A stretch of 64,000 bases of DNA from Hyphomicrobiales bacterium (lineage in GTDB: Bacteria > Pseudomonadota > Alphaproteobacteria > Rhizobiales > Rhizobiaceae), in the NCBI GenBank assembly GCA_900473745.1, contig UCMW01000008.1, forward strand, positions 118,865 through 182,864. The letters run 5' to 3'. The notes below the pieces were generated by a model, which was not told the origin of the DNA, did not search any database, and worked only from the letters and a program-made list of their open reading frames with translations. The position numbers and the translations under genes were made by a program. How positions within the stretch are numbered: the stretch's first letter is position 1; every line of letters begins with the position of its first letter. Positions 18,771 through 27,455 of the stretch are shown piece by piece.

Positions 18771-21272
18771 TCAGCCGCGCGTTCTCTTGCCTGCCGCCAC
18801 GTAGATGAGCGCGGACGCAACCACGAGCAGTCCCTGGAACAGATACTGATAGGTCTGGGAGAGACCGAGGAAGGTTACCGCATTCAACACTTCCGTCAGA
18901 AGGATGGCGCCGATCAGGGTCCCGATGAAGGTTCCCCGTCCGCCGGCAAGACTCGTGCCGCCCAACACGACGGCTGTAATGCTGGCAAGTGTGTAACCTA
19001 TGCCCTGGCGTGGATCGCCAACACCAATCTGGGCCATCAGCATGATCGCTCCGATGCTTGTCAGCATTGAACATGCGATATAGCCGCCGACGAAGGTGAG
19101 TTCGATCGGAATGCCGGCGCGCCGCGCGGCGTTTTCGTTCGAGCCAACGGCACGCAGCCGCCAACCAGCCCGGGTTCGCCGCAGGATGAATTCGGCCGCG
19201 AGGGTCACCGCAACGAGCACCAGAAACGCGACCGGGAACGGACCCCATTGCCAGTTCACCCAATCAGTGACGCTCATACTGATATAGCCGTCCGGATTGT
19301 CGCGCAGCAGGAAGCTGCATCCCTGAATGGCGATATACATCGCGAGTGTTGCCGCAATCGGGGTAAAATTCGCGAAGCGGATAAGCACGCCATTGATCGC
19401 GCCCGTCACGAAGGCTGCGACAAACATCAGGCAAAAGCCCACCAACATCATCGCACTGGACGATTCCCCCGTAAGGAAGAAAGAGGCTACGACAACGAGG
19501 AACCCGGCAAGCGGGCCGACCGACAGGTCGATCCCTCCCATCATCAGGGCGATCGTCTGCCCCATCGCAATGAAGCCAAGCGCCGTGGCGAGGAGCAATA
19601 TGTTGTAGATATTGAAAACGGAGAAGAAGTTCTCGTTCTGCGTGAAGACGTAAAGTCCAAGCAGGATCGTGACGATAGCAAGCGGGACCGCCGGGGCGTT
19701 ATCGGATTGAAGCAGGTTACGCCACCGAGCACCGGACTTCTGGTCGGTGACCGACAGGCTACTGCCCCCATGGGTTTCGGCTTGAACCGCTGCCGATACA
19801 ATCCGCTCCTCGGTGACATCGTCCCCGGTCAACGTATCGACAACCTGGCCTCGAGACAGGACGACAACCTTGTCGCACAGTCCCTGGAGTTCAACCGCAT
19901 CAGACGAATTGACAACAACGGGGATGCCGGTCGCCGAGACCTCCCGCAGGATGCGGTAAATCTCGAAACGCGCACCGACATCCACCCCTTGGGTCGGCTC
20001 ATCGGCAATGATGATACCCGGCTGCGAAAGCAGTGCTCGCGACATCACCACTTTCTGCTGGTTTCCGCCGGACAGCGCAAATATCGGCGCTTCGAGACCC
20101 GGTGTCTTGACAGCAAGCGCCTTGAAGATCGCGTTGACCTGTTCAAGCTCCTTCTTGCGGCTCATGATGCCGGCCGTTGCAAAGCGCTCAAGTGCAGAAT
20201 AGGTCGCATTTTCGCGGACGGTCAGGCTTCCGGCAACACCTTCAATGTGGCGGTCGGAGGGCATGAAGGCTGCCTCATCGAGAAGAGACTGCTGGCTGAG
20301 CGATGTGCCGCGCAGCACGATCTCGCCGGTAAACGCCTCAAGGCCTGCAAGCGTCCGCATCAACTCCGGCTGCCCATTTCCGGCAACACCGGCAATGCCG
20401 ACGATCTGTCCGCGCGCAACCGTGAAGCTGACATCCTTCAGGTGACGGTTGGAGATTCCGGTGACGGAGAGACCGATATCAGCCTCCCCGTCTGGCGCCT
20501 TGGGAGGAAAGGCAGAATGCAGGGTTCGACCGACGATCATGCCGACTAGGTCGGTGTCGGCGATCTCTCCGATCAGCTCTGATCCACGAACACGCCCGTC
20601 TCTCAAGACCGTGACACGATCCGCGATCTGTCGAAGTTCCGCCAGGCGATGGGTGATGTAGATGACAGAAGTACCAACGGCTGCGACCTCCCGGATGCGG
20701 GCAAACAGCATTTCCGTCGAATCCTGGTCGAGTGACGCCGTCGGCTCGTCGAGGATGAGTACTTTTGGATCGAGGGCCAGTGCCTTGGCAATTTCAAGCA
20801 AGTGCTTTTGTGCGACGGTCAGACCATCGGCACGCATCGACAAGGGAAGGTCGAGACCCACCCGTGACAATAGACGTTGCCCCACGACTTGCGTCTGTTG
20901 GCCTTCAAACACACGAGCGGGCAAGGCAACGCGCATGTTCTCGAGGATCGAAAGGTCATCGAGGATTGCCGGATGCTGAAAACAGATGCCGATGCCGAGC
21001 GACTTGGCGATCTCCGGCGTCATCTGGCTGACGGGACGTCCCTCGAAGACAATTTCTCCCTCCGTCGGCTGCAGCGTCCCTGAAATGATGTTCATCAGCG
21101 TGGACTTGCCAGCGCCATTTTCGCCCAGCAGCGCATGGACCTCACCTCGGCGGAATTCCGCACTGACATCGACCAGTGCGGCCACGACCGAAAAATACTT
21201 CGAGATCCCGGAGAGGCGGATCACCACCTCTTGCGCATCCAAAGCGATCCCTTGCGTGTTGCGTGCCAGCAT
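18771..21272 (-). CDS. Fused sugar ABC transporter ATPase-permease (CUT2, RbsA-RbsC fusion)
   Basis: This single 833-residue chain joins two proteins normally made separately. Residues 15-500 are a double nucleotide-binding protein of RbsA type: Walker A GENGAGKST (50-58) and LILDEPTASLD in the first half, LSGGNQQKVVMSRALL and IIADEPTQGVDVG in the second half. From about residue 525 a complete RbsC-type permease follows with GQTIALMMGGIDLSVGPLAG and the EAA-like VLGGTSLAGGRGTF segment. Binding protein and a second, separate permease are encoded just upstream. The ribosome site before ATG 21272 is weak. Confidence 0.9.
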   Translation of the reverse strand: MLARNTQGIALDAQEVVIRLSGISKYFSVVAALVDVSAEFRRGEVHALLGENGAGKSTLMNIISGTLQPTEGEIVFEGRPVSQMTPEIAKSLGIGICFQHPAILDDLSILENMRVALPARVFEGQQTQVVGQRLLSRVGLDLPLSMRADGLTVAQKHLLEIAKALALDPKVLILDEPTASLDQDSTEMLFARIREVAAVGTSVIYITHRLAELRQIADRVTVLRDGRVRGSELIGEIADTDLVGMIVGRTLHSAFPPKAPDGEADIGLSVTGISNRHLKDVSFTVARGQIVGIAGVAGNGQPELMRTLAGLEAFTGEIVLRGTSLSQQSLLDEAAFMPSDRHIEGVAGSLTVRENATYSALERFATAGIMSRKKELEQVNAIFKALAVKTPGLEAPIFALSGGNQQKVVMSRALLSQPGIIIADEPTQGVDVGARFEIYRILREVSATGIPVVVNSSDAVELQGLCDKVVVLSRGQVVDTLTGDDVTEERIVSAAVQAETHGGSSLSVTDQKSGARWRNLLQSDNAPAVPLAIVTILLGLYVFTQNENFFSVFNIYNILLLATALGFIAMGQTIALMMGGIDLSVGPLAGFLVVVASFFLTGESSSAMMLVGFCLMFVAAFVTGAINGVLIRFANFTPIAATLAMYIAIQGCSFLLRDNPDGYISMSVTDWVNWQWGPFPVAFLVLVAVTLAAEFILRRTRAGWRLRAVGSNENAARRAGIPIELTFVGGYIACSMLTSIGAIMLMAQIGVGDPRQGIGYTLASITAVVLGGTSLAGGRGTFIGTLIGAILLTEVLNAVTFLGLSQTYQYLFQGLLVVASALIYVAAGKRTRG

Positions 21273-21343
21273 GTTCTGCGATCCGTCCTGATGGCATGGC
21301 CCCGGAGAACGATTTCTCCGGGGTCAGTTGATGGTGAGCGACC

Positions 21344-22411
21344 TTACTGGCCGACAGCCTTGGCCTGGTCTTCGGGCGAGAGCGCCGACGACATGTAGAT
21401 GGCGCCCGGCAGATCCTTGCGGCACTGGACGGAATTGGGCTTGCCGGCGACTGAGTCTTCATAAGCAGGCGCCGAGAAGATTTCTTCCTTCGGCAGTTCA
21501 CCGCCGGTGGCGAGTGCCACGGCCCACTGCACCGCAAGCCGAACGTTGTCATTGCCGGTTGCCACGGTGAACAGCTTGAAGTCCGGGTTGGCAGCCTGGT
21601 TGTCCTGCCAGAAGCAGCCGAGCGAATTGCCGTCGGACGTTGCCAGCGCCGGGATCGACTTGCCCTGCTTGGTAAAGGCCGGAAGGGCACCGACGAGTGA
21701 CGGCCCGAAGTCCGACACGATGACGTCGATCTTCTCGTTTTTGGCGATCTCGGCGGTCAAGACCTTCTGTGTCAGCGCCGGATCCCAGTTGGTGACTGCG
21801 AAGGGCTCGGGATTGACGAACACGTATTCCGGCCCAAGCACGCTCTTCAGGCCCTTGAGTTCATCGAGACCCTGGCTGTTGCCGGCCGGACCGCTGAGGA
21901 AAAGAACATTGCCGCCATTCGGCAGGATGCTCTTGATCCAGTTGCCCCAGGTTACCCCGTCATTTTCGAAGGAGGAGCCGATGAACTTGGAATAGTTCTC
22001 ACCTTCTTTGCCACCGACATTGACGCGGTAGGGCACGATGACCTTGCCCGCCTTGAAGACGCTGGTGATGGCCGGGAGAACGGCCGGGCCGGCGTCACCG
22101 AATACGACGAGCGCGTCGATGCCCTTGGCGGCCATGCCCCTGATATCGGAGATCGCTTTCTGCGTGTCACCCTGACCATCGGCATACTCGTACTTCGTGA
22201 TGCTGGGGCAGAGTTCGACCGTCTGCTTGCCAGATGCGGTCGTCACCTGACGCCAGCTGTTGCCGCCATACCCGTCGAGCAGGGCAAGTGTCGCCTGCTT
22301 CGGACCGCACCACGATGGAACCTCTGCCTGGGCAAGGCTTGCGCCCCCCATGGCCAGCATGGCCGTAGCTACGGAAATGGTGAGGCCCCTCGTGAAATTC
22401 TTATAGTTCAT
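21344..22411 (-). CDS. Sugar ABC transporter periplasmic binding protein (CUT2)
   Basis: This 355-residue exported protein starts MNYKNFTRGLTISVATAMLA with a signal peptide ending AQA. It has a ribose-binding-like fold with KGIDALVVFGDAGPAVLP and GGNVLFLSGPAGNSQGLDELKGL. The mature part has four cysteines (WCGPK, ELCPS, LGCFWQ and VQCRK), more than is usual in this family. GGAGGAAGAGAC before ATG 22411 fixes the start. It lies between the two permease-bearing genes and should capture the island's substrate, which is unknown. Confidence 0.88.
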   Translation of the reverse strand: MNYKNFTRGLTISVATAMLAMGGASLAQAEVPSWCGPKQATLALLDGYGGNSWRQVTTASGKQTVELCPSITKYEYADGQGDTQKAISDIRGMAAKGIDALVVFGDAGPAVLPAITSVFKAGKVIVPYRVNVGGKEGENYSKFIGSSFENDGVTWGNWIKSILPNGGNVLFLSGPAGNSQGLDELKGLKSVLGPEYVFVNPEPFAVTNWDPALTQKVLTAEIAKNEKIDVIVSDFGPSLVGALPAFTKQGKSIPALATSDGNSLGCFWQDNQAANPDFKLFTVATGNDNVRLAVQWAVALATGGELPKEEIFSAPAYEDSVAGKPNSVQCRKDLPGAIYMSSALSPEDQAKAVGQ

Positions 22412-22434
22412 GTCTCTTCCTCCACTTGTTGTCA

Positions 22435-23376
22435 CTAAGCTGTTTTTCTCACGTTTCCGCTCCACCGGAGCGAGTAAACACCGATGCCGAAGCCCAGGGC
22501 CAGGGCCTGGATGATGGTCTGGGCCGAATAGGGCACACCGATCGACAGGGCGAATTGGCTCAACTGGTTCAGAAAGAATGCGGCCAGGACCGTCGAAATC
22601 GGGAAGCCGCGTCCACCGAGAAGCGAGGTTCCGCCGAGTACGACGACAGCGACCGATGGCAGGAGAAGGCTATCGCCCTGAAAGGCTGTCGGTTCGCGCG
22701 TGATACCGGCAATCAGAACGCCTGCGAGGCAGTAGAAAAGCTGCGCATAGACATAGGCGCCCATCTGATAGGTCCGGACCTTCAAGCCGGCGGCTTCGCC
22801 GGCTGCCGGGCTTGCACCAATTGCTTCGAACCGGCGTCCGGCAACGGTCTTCTTCAACACAAAGGACACAAGCGCCGTCGCGAACAGTGCGAAAAACACT
22901 GAATTGGGTAGGCCAAGCGTCTCTCCGCCCGCGATGGTCGCGAGCAGTTCCGTCGTTACGGAGGGCACGCCGCCGGAAATGGCGAAGACTGCAGCATAGA
23001 GAAGCGCATTTGTCCCGATGGTTGCTATGATCGCGTTCAAGCGCAAGAAGCTCACGAGCACGCCGTTCAGGATACCGATCGAAAGATTGATCGCCAGCGC
23101 CAGCAGAACAGCCTGGTAGAGAAGCCCGTCGTCCTGCTGCGGGTAGTGCGTCGAAACCACGACAGCAAGCGACACTGCACCGGGAAGGGAAAGGTCGAAG
23201 CCGCCTTGCTGCACAACGAGCAACTGGCCGAGGCCAACGATTGCAATGATCGCCGCGAAAGGAAGACTCCCGCCGAGCGCGCCCCATGACAGGCTCGACG
23301 GCGCGAAGATCAGGCAGGCGACGAGCAGGATTGCCGTCGACAGGAGAACCGTCAGGAAGCTGCGTGTGAACGGCAT
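22435..23376 (-). CDS. Sugar ABC transporter permease (RbsC type)
   Basis: This inner-membrane permease of 313 residues has about eight to ten hydrophobic segments, the family motif GQLLVVQQGGFDLSLPGAVSLA, and the cytoplasmic coupling segment VVLGGTSLLGGRGFP. It would pair with the permease half of the fused ATPase-permease to make a heterodimeric channel. AGGAG lies 8 bases before ATG 23376. It is the first gene of the importer block; 565 bases without a gene lie upstream. Confidence 0.88.
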   Translation of the reverse strand: MPFTRSFLTVLLSTAILLVACLIFAPSSLSWGALGGSLPFAAIIAIVGLGQLLVVQQGGFDLSLPGAVSLAVVVSTHYPQQDDGLLYQAVLLALAINLSIGILNGVLVSFLRLNAIIATIGTNALLYAAVFAISGGVPSVTTELLATIAGGETLGLPNSVFFALFATALVSFVLKKTVAGRRFEAIGASPAAGEAAGLKVRTYQMGAYVYAQLFYCLAGVLIAGITREPTAFQGDSLLLPSVAVVVLGGTSLLGGRGFPISTVLAAFFLNQLSQFALSIGVPYSAQTIIQALALGFGIGVYSLRWSGNVRKTA

Positions 23377-23940
23377 GCTACCACTCCTGTTTCATCTGTC
23401 GAGCCAACCGCGACTGGGCGGTTGCGCCACAGGCAAAGACGATCAAAATGAGAAATGGCTCGACGATTGCAAGCTTGCCGGGACACTGCCACGGCGCGGC
23501 ACATCACATTTTTCAGCCAATCGTTCGTATTGAGGGCGACGCAGTAGTCCCTATCAACTCGCAGAAACATCAGTGCCTTCCTCCCGAGACGGTCACGTTT
23601 CTTTCACGGCAAGAGCTGAAACTGGATAACGCCGACAGTCCTTTCGAGTTGAAAGGGCAGAAACGATAAACCTTCAGCGTCAGCCCGACCGGCAATCGAT
23701 CGGACCCTGCAAGAAGATCAGGTGCGTCGGATTGTCCAAATTCTTGCTCCTCCAAGAATTTGTCATGTGTGGCCAAATCTACATTTCCGACGCCTCTCGG
23801 AACCGCGGACTTCGCCACCTCAACCTGTAAAGAAATTCACTCCTCCGAACTCCTCATGATCAAGTTTAGACAATTTGAACACTGCCGAAACCGAGAAAAT
23901 ATCCGCTTTGGATATGGCTCCACGACAGACCAAAAGCTGG
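23377..23940. other. Gene-free region upstream of the importer genes
   Basis: No protein-like frame with a ribosome site is seen on either strand in this 564-base stretch. Its base composition is lower in GC than the flanking genes. It contains the inverted repeat at 23737-23762 and should carry the promoter of the importer block. Confidence 0.55.
23737..23762. promoter_or_regulatory. Perfect 10-bp inverted repeat, candidate operator
   Basis: CAAATTCTTG (23737-23746) and CAAGAATTTG (23753-23762) are exact inverted repeats separated by CTCCTC. AT-rich arms and the position upstream of the importer genes suggest a regulator site rather than a terminator. The winged-helix/solute-binding fusion at 32524-34230 is the only regulator-like gene in the island, so it is the obvious candidate; that is inference. 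Confidence 0.45.
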
Positions 23941-25017
23941 TCAGGCCGAAACGTCCCGGCGCCTCGTTGACAAATAGGTTTCGATCAGGAGCGCAGCATT
24001 GTCCGGCCGCGCCTCAAGCGTGTTTGCCTCGATGGCGTAGGCAAGCTCGACCACGCGTTCGTTGATCGGTGCGCTGATGCCTTGCGCCTTCAGGGTGTCG
24101 ATGACCCAACCGTTGACCTCCTGGATCTCGGCTCGGCGTCCCTTTCGCCAGTCCTGCAGCGAGGTCGTCAGGGTGTCAGCCTGCGAAAACACCGTCAGTA
24201 CTTCCTCGAAAATCTGATCGACATAGCGCTCCAGATGATTGGTCATCACGGGCGGCATTCCGATGATCGGGATAACGCGGGCGCCATCGGCAAGTGCGGC
24301 CTGCATAGCCTCGTAACCGGCAGCGCGCATCACTTCCAGCATGCCGGGGTAACGCGCTGCATCTCCAAGAGGCAGATTGACGATTGCAGATGGAATGAGC
24401 TCTGCAGCATTCACCACAAGCTTCATCCATTTGGCCGAGCGGATATCGTCCATGACTTCGACCCTGCCCGTGCACCGGAGCAGTTCGGCCACCGCCTCCA
24501 CGCGAGGCTGCGTTGCCGGGTCCAGTGCGCCGAGTGCGAACCAAGACGTATCGTGATCGTTCTGCCGATTGGTGACACCAGGCACAAACATGTTGGAAGC
24601 AATTTCGATGACTGCACCCACCGTCCGTTCCCGTCCAACCACTGCCGCAATGTCTTCATGCGTCATGCCGTTTTGCAGGCCGATCACCAGACCATCCTTG
24701 GCAAGCACCGGTTCAATCAACAGCGTGGCCCATTTTGTGTCATAGGCCTTCATGACAATGAACACGAGATCGAAAGGCTGCTTTACCTCGGCGACTTCGC
24801 ACAGGTGGAGAGCCTTGACCCTGGCGTTGATCGTGCGCGTCGGCAGATTGACGGTGATGCCATGCGCCCGGATTGCGTTGACGTGATCTGGCCACTGCTC
24901 GATGAAGGTTACATCATGGCCCGCGAGAGCAAAGTCGGCTCCGATGGACGCCCCTTGGGCCCCTGTTCCGAGGAAGGCTATGCGCGGCCGATCGCCGTTG
25001 GTGGAAGAATGGGACAC
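23941..25017 (-). CDS. Ketopantoate reductase-like oxidoreductase (ApbA/PanE family)
   Basis: This 358-residue protein has the Rossmann motif RIAFLGTGAQGASIG and the family core VFIVMKAYDTKWA followed by GLQNGMTHED. The conserved lysine region SAKWMKLVVNAAELIPSAI matches the ApbA C-terminal domain. The context of a dioxygenase, Dabb protein and dehydrogenases makes a catabolic 2-hydroxy/2-keto acid reductase more likely than a pantothenate enzyme. GTG 25017 is chosen as start because AAGGAG lies 9 bases upstream; the open frame to 25104 is not supported. Confidence 0.8.
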   Translation of the reverse strand: MSHSSTNGDRPRIAFLGTGAQGASIGADFALAGHDVTFIEQWPDHVNAIRAHGITVNLPTRTINARVKALHLCEVAEVKQPFDLVFIVMKAYDTKWATLLIEPVLAKDGLVIGLQNGMTHEDIAAVVGRERTVGAVIEIASNMFVPGVTNRQNDHDTSWFALGALDPATQPRVEAVAELLRCTGRVEVMDDIRSAKWMKLVVNAAELIPSAIVNLPLGDAARYPGMLEVMRAAGYEAMQAALADGARVIPIIGMPPVMTNHLERYVDQIFEEVLTVFSQADTLTTSLQDWRKGRRAEIQEVNGWVIDTLKAQGISAPINERVVELAYAIEANTLEARPDNAALLIETYLSTRRRDVSA

Positions 25018-25097
25018 GGGGCAGTCTCCTTGCAAACTGGCTTTGTTTTCGGCCGGTCCTGGCGGACCTGCACCGCGCACGATTGTTCGACCTGACC

Positions 25098-25397
25098 TCA
25101 GCACAGGTAGTCGACCTGGTGCCTCGCGATCCGGATGCCCTCGAGTTCGGCCCGCACACCCAGATGGGCGGGATGGACCGCATAGGCGCTCAGGGCCGCC
25201 TCGTCATCGAACTCAGAATACAGAACGACGTCGCAGGCATAGGAAACGCCGCTCACGTCGATGCCGATCTCAAGGGTCTTCAAACCCGGGACCACACCGC
25301 GCAACGTTTCGAACCTGGTCTTCACCAACTCGGCGGCCTCGCGCCGTTCTTCAGGCGTCTCGCCACGCACCTTCCACATGACGATGTGCTTGATCAT
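25098..25397 (-). CDS. Dabb family (stress-responsive A/B barrel) protein
   Basis: This small dimeric alpha/beta-barrel protein of 99 residues has the typical start MIKHIVMWKVRGETPEERRE and the segment CDVVLYSEFDDEAALSAYAVHPAHL. Dabb proteins include olivetolic acid cyclase and small ring-closing or isomerising enzymes, as well as proteins of unknown role. Located between a reductase and an intradiol dioxygenase, it may act on a ring-cleavage product or a polyketide-like intermediate; that is inference. Confidence 0.82.
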   Translation of the reverse strand: MIKHIVMWKVRGETPEERREAAELVKTRFETLRGVVPGLKTLEIGIDVSGVSYACDVVLYSEFDDEAALSAYAVHPAHLGVRAELEGIRIARHQVDYLC

Positions 25398-25455
25398 GGC
25401 CGGTCACCTTGATGCAAAGCCGAGATCCTTGCGACGGGAGCACCCATGAGCCACG

Positions 25456-26370
25456 CTATCCGCGGAGCTTCTGTTCAGGGGTCACGAGCACGAAATCGCA
25501 GGTGACGGCCTCATAGGGATTGCCAAAGCCAAGCTCGGCCGCGCGATCGGCATCATCCACCCCATGGAAATCAGCGAGCAGATCCTCCTTCACGCCGAAG
25601 ACCGCGTCGGAATGCAGGTAGGGGCAGTCTGGCGTGAAGATATGCGTCGTGATCGGTTCAAATCCGGCGGCCCCGACAATGAAGTGGATATGGGCGGGAC
25701 GATAGGGATGACGACCCATCTGGCGCAGCAGTTTCCCGACCGGACCATCATCCGGTATCGGATAGAATTTCGGCCGCACGGAGCGGAACCAGTATCGCCC
25801 GTCCGCATCGGTTTCGAAAATGCCGCGCAGGTTCATCTCGGGCTGCACCCCCTTCTGCTGCACGTCATAGAAGCCCTCGTCATTGGCCTGCCACACGTCG
25901 AGAAGCGCCCCCGAAATGGGCTTGCCCTCCGTGTCGGTCACCCGGCCCTGGACGAGCAGAGGCTCGCCCTTGCCGTCGAGGCAGATATTGGCGCCATGCT
26001 GATATCGAGGCGCATCTGCGACGTGGAAGGGGCCGAGCACCGTGGTTTCCGTTGCACCGGAGGGCTTCCGGTTGTTGATCGCGTCGACCAGCATGGAAAC
26101 GCCAAGGATGTCGGAAAGTAGGATGTATTCCTGCCGCCATTCATTGCAGATCTGGCCGGTCTCGGTGAGAAAGGCGATCGCCTTACCCCATTCTTCCTGT
26201 GTCGGCTCAACGTCCTTGACGAAGGCGTGCAGGTGCTGGATGGCGGACGCCATGATCTGCTTCAGTCGCGGATCGGTCGCAGCTGCAATCCGATCGATGA
26301 CCACGGCTGCGGAATTCTCCTCGGAGAAATAGCCGCTGCCGGCTTCGTGACCTGTCGCACTCTCTGTCAT
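25456..26370 (-). CDS. Intradiol ring-cleavage dioxygenase, hydroxyquinol 1,2-dioxygenase type
   Basis: This non-haem Fe(III) enzyme cleaves catechol-type rings between the two hydroxyls. The four iron ligands of the family are present: Tyr168 in EGFYDVQ, Tyr203 in PKFYPIP, and His227 and His229 in RPAHIHF. An N-terminal helical dimerisation domain (about 25-105) and the VLGPFHVADAP segment match hydroxyquinol 1,2-dioxygenases, which convert 1,2,4-trihydroxybenzene to maleylacetate. No maleylacetate reductase gene of the usual type is seen, so the ring substrate may differ. ATG 26370 is the likely start, with GGAG 9 bases before it; the longer frame is not coding. Confidence 0.88.
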   Translation of the reverse strand: MTESATGHEAGSGYFSEENSAAVVIDRIAAATDPRLKQIMASAIQHLHAFVKDVEPTQEEWGKAIAFLTETGQICNEWRQEYILLSDILGVSMLVDAINNRKPSGATETTVLGPFHVADAPRYQHGANICLDGKGEPLLVQGRVTDTEGKPISGALLDVWQANDEGFYDVQQKGVQPEMNLRGIFETDADGRYWFRSVRPKFYPIPDDGPVGKLLRQMGRHPYRPAHIHFIVGAAGFEPITTHIFTPDCPYLHSDAVFGVKEDLLADFHGVDDADRAAELGFGNPYEAVTCDFVLVTPEQKLRG

Positions 26371-26392
26371 CTCGCCATTCTCCAGCTCGGCT

Positions 26393-27451
26393 TTACGGGA
26401 TAATCCGATCGGCGCGCAGCCGGTCGAATGCGTCCGTGAAGGACTCCGTGGTGTCCTGATAGTCGAGGAAACCGGCCTTGCGGCTGCGGGCCATGTCGTT
26501 GAAGGTTTCGACCTGACGTCCGAGATCGGCATCCGTGTGCCAGAAAGACGCCACGCGCGAAATCGCGTTGGGCTGCAGTCCATGCTTCCTGACGAGCTCG
26601 TCCCAGACAGGGGCCGCATCTGCCATCTTGGCCTCGAGAGGCTGAGGCGAACCGGGATAGTCTGCCGCCTCGACACCGAAATAATCGGCGATACGAGGCC
26701 ACAGCCACTTCCAGCGGAAGATATCGCCGTTGACTACGTTGAAGGCCGTGTTGGCAGCGGCAGGCGTTGTTGCAGCCCAGGCGAGCTGTTTGGCGAGGAT
26801 CCGGGCGTCGGTGACATCGGTTGCCGCCTGCCACTGTTCGGCGGAGCCCGGGAAGACGAAAGGCTTGCCCGTCTCCTTGCAGATCGAGGCATAGACGCCG
26901 AGCGTTGCAGCCATGTTCATTGCGTTGCCAACAGCGTAGCCGATCAGCGTATGCGGCCGGTGCACCGACCAGGTGAAGCCCTCACGGGCTGAAGCTGAAA
27001 AGATCTCGTCTTCCTGAACGTAATAGAAATTCTGGTTCGGCAGACGCTCCTGCTCCTCGCGAAACGGCGTCTGTGGCGCAACCTTGGCATAGTTCTCGAA
27101 GGGGCCGAGATAGTGCTTTGTGCCGGTGACGAGAGCGACATGCTGAACGCCCCTACCTTTCAGAGCGTCGAGCACATTGCGCACGATCGCACCATTGACC
27201 TCGCAGTTCTTTTCTTCCGTTTCCTGCCTCGACCAGGCGGTGATGAAGACATGTGTCGGCCGAACGCCGTCCAGAGCAGCGGCCACCGAGGCGGCACTCG
27301 TCAGATCGCAGTACAGGGTTTTTACTGCAGCAATCGGGCTTTGCGAGCGCGATAGGCCGGAGATTTCCCAGCCTCCCTGGGGCACCAGATGTTCCGCGAG
27401 ATTGCTTCCGGCAATCCCGGTTGCGCCGACGATAAGGCCATGACGTGTCAT
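26393..27451 (-). CDS. PRISE-type NAD(P)-dependent reductase (extended SDR)
   Basis: This 352-residue Rossmann protein begins GLIVGATGIAGSNLAEHL and carries the marks of the PRISE group (progesterone 5-beta-reductase/iridoid synthase): LSRS after the second strand, VTGTKHYLGPF, and the catalytic tyrosine segment QNFYYVQEDEIF followed by SVHRPHTLIGY. PRISE enzymes reduce activated C=C bonds of enones. In a ring-degrading island a reductase for an unsaturated keto intermediate fits. It starts 4 bases after the upstream dehydrogenase stop and ends 22 bases before the dioxygenase start, so it belongs to one operon. Confidence 0.82.
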   Translation of the reverse strand: MTRHGLIVGATGIAGSNLAEHLVPQGGWEISGLSRSQSPIAAVKTLYCDLTSAASVAAALDGVRPTHVFITAWSRQETEEKNCEVNGAIVRNVLDALKGRGVQHVALVTGTKHYLGPFENYAKVAPQTPFREEQERLPNQNFYYVQEDEIFSASAREGFTWSVHRPHTLIGYAVGNAMNMAATLGVYASICKETGKPFVFPGSAEQWQAATDVTDARILAKQLAWAATTPAAANTAFNVVNGDIFRWKWLWPRIADYFGVEAADYPGSPQPLEAKMADAAPVWDELVRKHGLQPNAISRVASFWHTDADLGRQVETFNDMARSRKAGFLDYQDTTESFTDAFDRLRADRIIP

Positions 27452-27455
27452 GATA

